Positions 62,288 to 64,000 of a DNA stretch of 64,000 nt are shown here, piece after piece; the first letter of the stretch is position 1, and every line of letters starts with the position of its first letter. The stretch lies in NCBI GenBank assembly GCA_023053685.1, contig JALIGW010000010.1, positions 12,508,919-12,572,918 on the forward strand, in the 5' to 3' direction. The position numbers and the translations under genes are program-made. A model generated the notes under the pieces. That model worked only from the letters and a program-made list of their open reading frames with translations. It had not been told where the DNA came from and ran no database searches. This stretch comes from Diadophis punctatus similis. Taxonomy: Eukaryota > Chordata > Lepidosauria > Squamata > Dipsadidae.

Positions 62288-64000
62288 ATGTCCACAGACA
62301 GAGATAAACCATTACAGCTGGAAACAGAAAAAAAATCTTCAGTATGAAGCCATGGAAACAGAAGCAACCTCCTTTGCAGACAACCCTAATCTGCAAGAAA
62401 TCACACCACCTCTTTTTGGGACTCAAACGGAAGATATTGCCGGAGCGTCTTCACAAGCAGAATTTACAGAGGTCCGTAAAACTTACCCAACCCCAGTCCC
62501 CGGGGGAGATTCTACATGTCTTGGAGCTATTCCAAAAAGTTCCCAGCATGAAACTGCTTTAAGCTATCAATATGAAACTCGCTCCCCAGACCTGTCTTCG
62601 TCAGGTCAGACTAGTGCAGAAAAACAAATTAATTTCAGTTATAGTCAACTGATAAGAACCCAGCAGGAGCAGATAAACTCTCTGCAAAAAGAATTGCAGG
62701 AGGCTAGACTGCATGCATTTTTTCATGCTGAAAAGCAAGATGTCCGCCCGCCTTCAGGCATTCCAAAGTGGAGCCATGACCCCCCCTCTCCTCCTCCTTT
62801 ATACAACCTAGAACAACGCCCTTGGATGGGCACGTCACAATCACGTGGGCAGGAATTTTTTGATGAAAGGGACTATGCATTTCCCAAAAGTAGTGCTGCA
62901 CTGCCATCTAGTGACCATGACGAAAAAATGCAACTAGTCATAAAGATTTTGCAAGAACAGAACTTTACTCTTGATGAACAAGTAAAAACTTTACAAGCCC
63001 AGAACCAAATGACTCAATTGAGGCTTGATGCATTAATGCTTCGTCCATCATTAGCTGCACAACCTTTACAGGCACAAATTGTTCCGCCTGCCCAACCTAT
63101 GCAAGCACAAATTGTGCATCCACCACAAGCCGGACCACCTCCAGTCCAGGCACCTCCTGCAGCCCCAATTTTGCAACCAGCTCCAGCTGGTGCACTAGTT
63201 GTACAACAACAGCCAGCCCAGGCACCTCCTGCAGCCCCAATTTTGCAGCCAGCCACAGCTGGTGCACTAGTTGCACAACAACAGCCAGTCCAGGCACCTC
63301 CTGCAGCCCCAATTTTGCAGCCAGCTGCAGCTGGTGCACTAGTTGCACAACAACAGCCAGTCCAGGCACCTCAAGCAGCACCTCAACCTGCTCAGGCCCA
63401 AGCCTTGCCACAAGCGATTCCACAGGCCGCACCACTGCAGGCCCAAGCAATTCCGCCTATTTTGACACAACAATCACAAATCGTCCCATTAGTTGGCAAC
63501 ACAAAATTAAAGCAATCGGGACAAAATTACAAAGCCTGTGTCTCTGAGATAACTATTTTGCTTCGTCGTGAGGGGACATATGACATAATACAGAACCCCC
63601 CTCCACGACCCTGGTCAGATGCCATAAGACTGCTAGATATTAAAGCGTCCACGAGTTTACTGATGTTGATGGACACCGAAATGCACCAAACCTTTGTTCC
63701 TGATGCAACTGCCCAAGAAATATGGACTCAATTAGAACATTGTTTTCGCTCAGTTTCAGCTGAGTCCACAAACTTACTTTTGTCACAATTTCATGGAACA
63801 AAACTTAAACCTACTGACAATATGGGGGCAAAAATGAAGCGCATGAGGAAAGATCTCGCAGAACGTGGCTACCCAATGGATGATAATCAAGTGGTCAGTA
63901 TTATTACCAATTCCTTGAATTACACATGGAGGGAGGCCATCACACAAATCAATCAAGTCCCACTTGTTCAAAGAACTGTTGATCATGTTTGTAGAATTTT
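62288..64000 (+). CDS. copia-3 gag, open to the window end
   Basis: Reading starts at ATGTCC (62288), goes out of frame at an eight-A run (62328-62335), and then stays open from 62352 to 64000 (549 codons with no stop). Features: a coiled Gln-rich N-terminal part with QTSAEKQINFSYSQL and LHAFFHAEKQDV (matching copia-2), a Pro/Gln/Ala region with three 24-residue tandem repeats (63149-63364), and the complete start of the copia gag (UBN2) domain: KLKQSGQNYKA, LLMLMDTEMHQTF, WTQLEHCFRSVSAES and ITNSLNYTWREAITQINQV. This last part is exactly what copia-2 has lost. The 1-nt A-run change may be an inactivating mutation; a second Met at 62352 could start a shorter gag. Confidence 0.88.
63149..63364 (+). 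repeat. 72-bp tandem repeat, three units, inside copia-3 gag
   Basis: GGCACCTCCTGCAGCC begins at 63149, 63221 and 63293, with a partial fourth start at 63365. Each unit codes 24 residues rich in Pro, Gln and Ala and keeps the frame. Confidence 0.95.

Larger units (their letters stand above)
61848..64000 (+). mobile_element. copia-3: Ty1/copia element, runs off the window
   Basis: Same family as copia-2, opposite orientation. 5' LTR 61848-62190, primer site 62193-62210, gag open to the edge. The pol region and 3' LTR lie beyond 64000. The 5-mer before it is ATAAA; the other duplication cannot be checked. Confidence 0.93.

Overview
This window is vertebrate nuclear DNA, almost certainly from a squamate reptile and most likely a snake. 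The clearest pointer is a CR1 LINE 3' end (23152-23590) closing in an (ATTCT)n tail, which is the (AATAG)n microsatellite-seeding CR1 type known from snakes. L2, L1, RTE-like tails, mariner, hAT-type MITEs, Ty1/copia, Ty3/gypsy and two endogenous retroviruses fit that setting. There are no operons, CRISPR arrays or bacterial features.

Host content is very small. The one recognisable host coding piece is the first coding exon of PCYT1B (CTP:phosphocholine cytidylyltransferase beta), + strand 49909-50025, ending at a consensus splice donor. Everything from 50026 to 64000 is therefore probably intron 1, and the sequence to its left is probably upstream flank. The rest of the window is transposable elements at different stages of decay, many nested inside one another.

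Layout. 107-2780: a solo ERV LTR, a second solo LTR and a 5'-truncated LINE. 2850-11441: copia-1 (minus; gag, pol, PBS and 5' LTR), split by a 2.4 kb hAT-like element (5624-8007) and by a GC-rich hairpin MITE in its LTR (10350-11211). 11442-24990: ERV-A, a decayed class II retrovirus on the plus strand, interrupted by copia-1, by an L1 (11486-19565) that itself holds a very young copia element, copia-2 (12491-18009), by a solo copia LTR (20814-21631) and by a CR1 end. 24991-34090: ERV-B, a class I (gamma-like) retrovirus on the minus strand lying inside ERV-A env, with its own MITE. 34164-38690: an L2 LINE, an LTR and RTE-like tails. 38745-48668: an old L1 relic (plus) split by a solo LTR, a full-length L2 (41634-46275) and a mariner. 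49560-50031: putative promoter and exon of PCYT1B. 51470-55775: MITEs, SINE/CR1 pieces and a hAT-like composite. 55776-59640: a Ty3/gypsy gag-pol relic (minus). 59726-61756: MITE-type sequence with large inverted repeats. 61848-64000: copia-3 (plus), with LTR, PBS and a gag ORF still open at the window edge.

Target-site duplications seen directly support most boundaries: AAGG, ACAG, GGATTAAC, CTCTATCT, CTCTTGGTT, TCGAG, CTACT, GTATAGGG, GAGAATT, CCTCAGTC, CAACTA and a 12-bp L1 duplication. The most interesting points are: the young copia-2, which has lost most of its gag domain in frame while copia-1 and copia-3 keep it; two ERVs of different pol class that share the same type of envelope transmembrane subunit; perfect hairpin arrays and GCGCATGCGC-type palindromes carried by several unrelated MITEs; and an L1 3' region carrying an L2-type tail.
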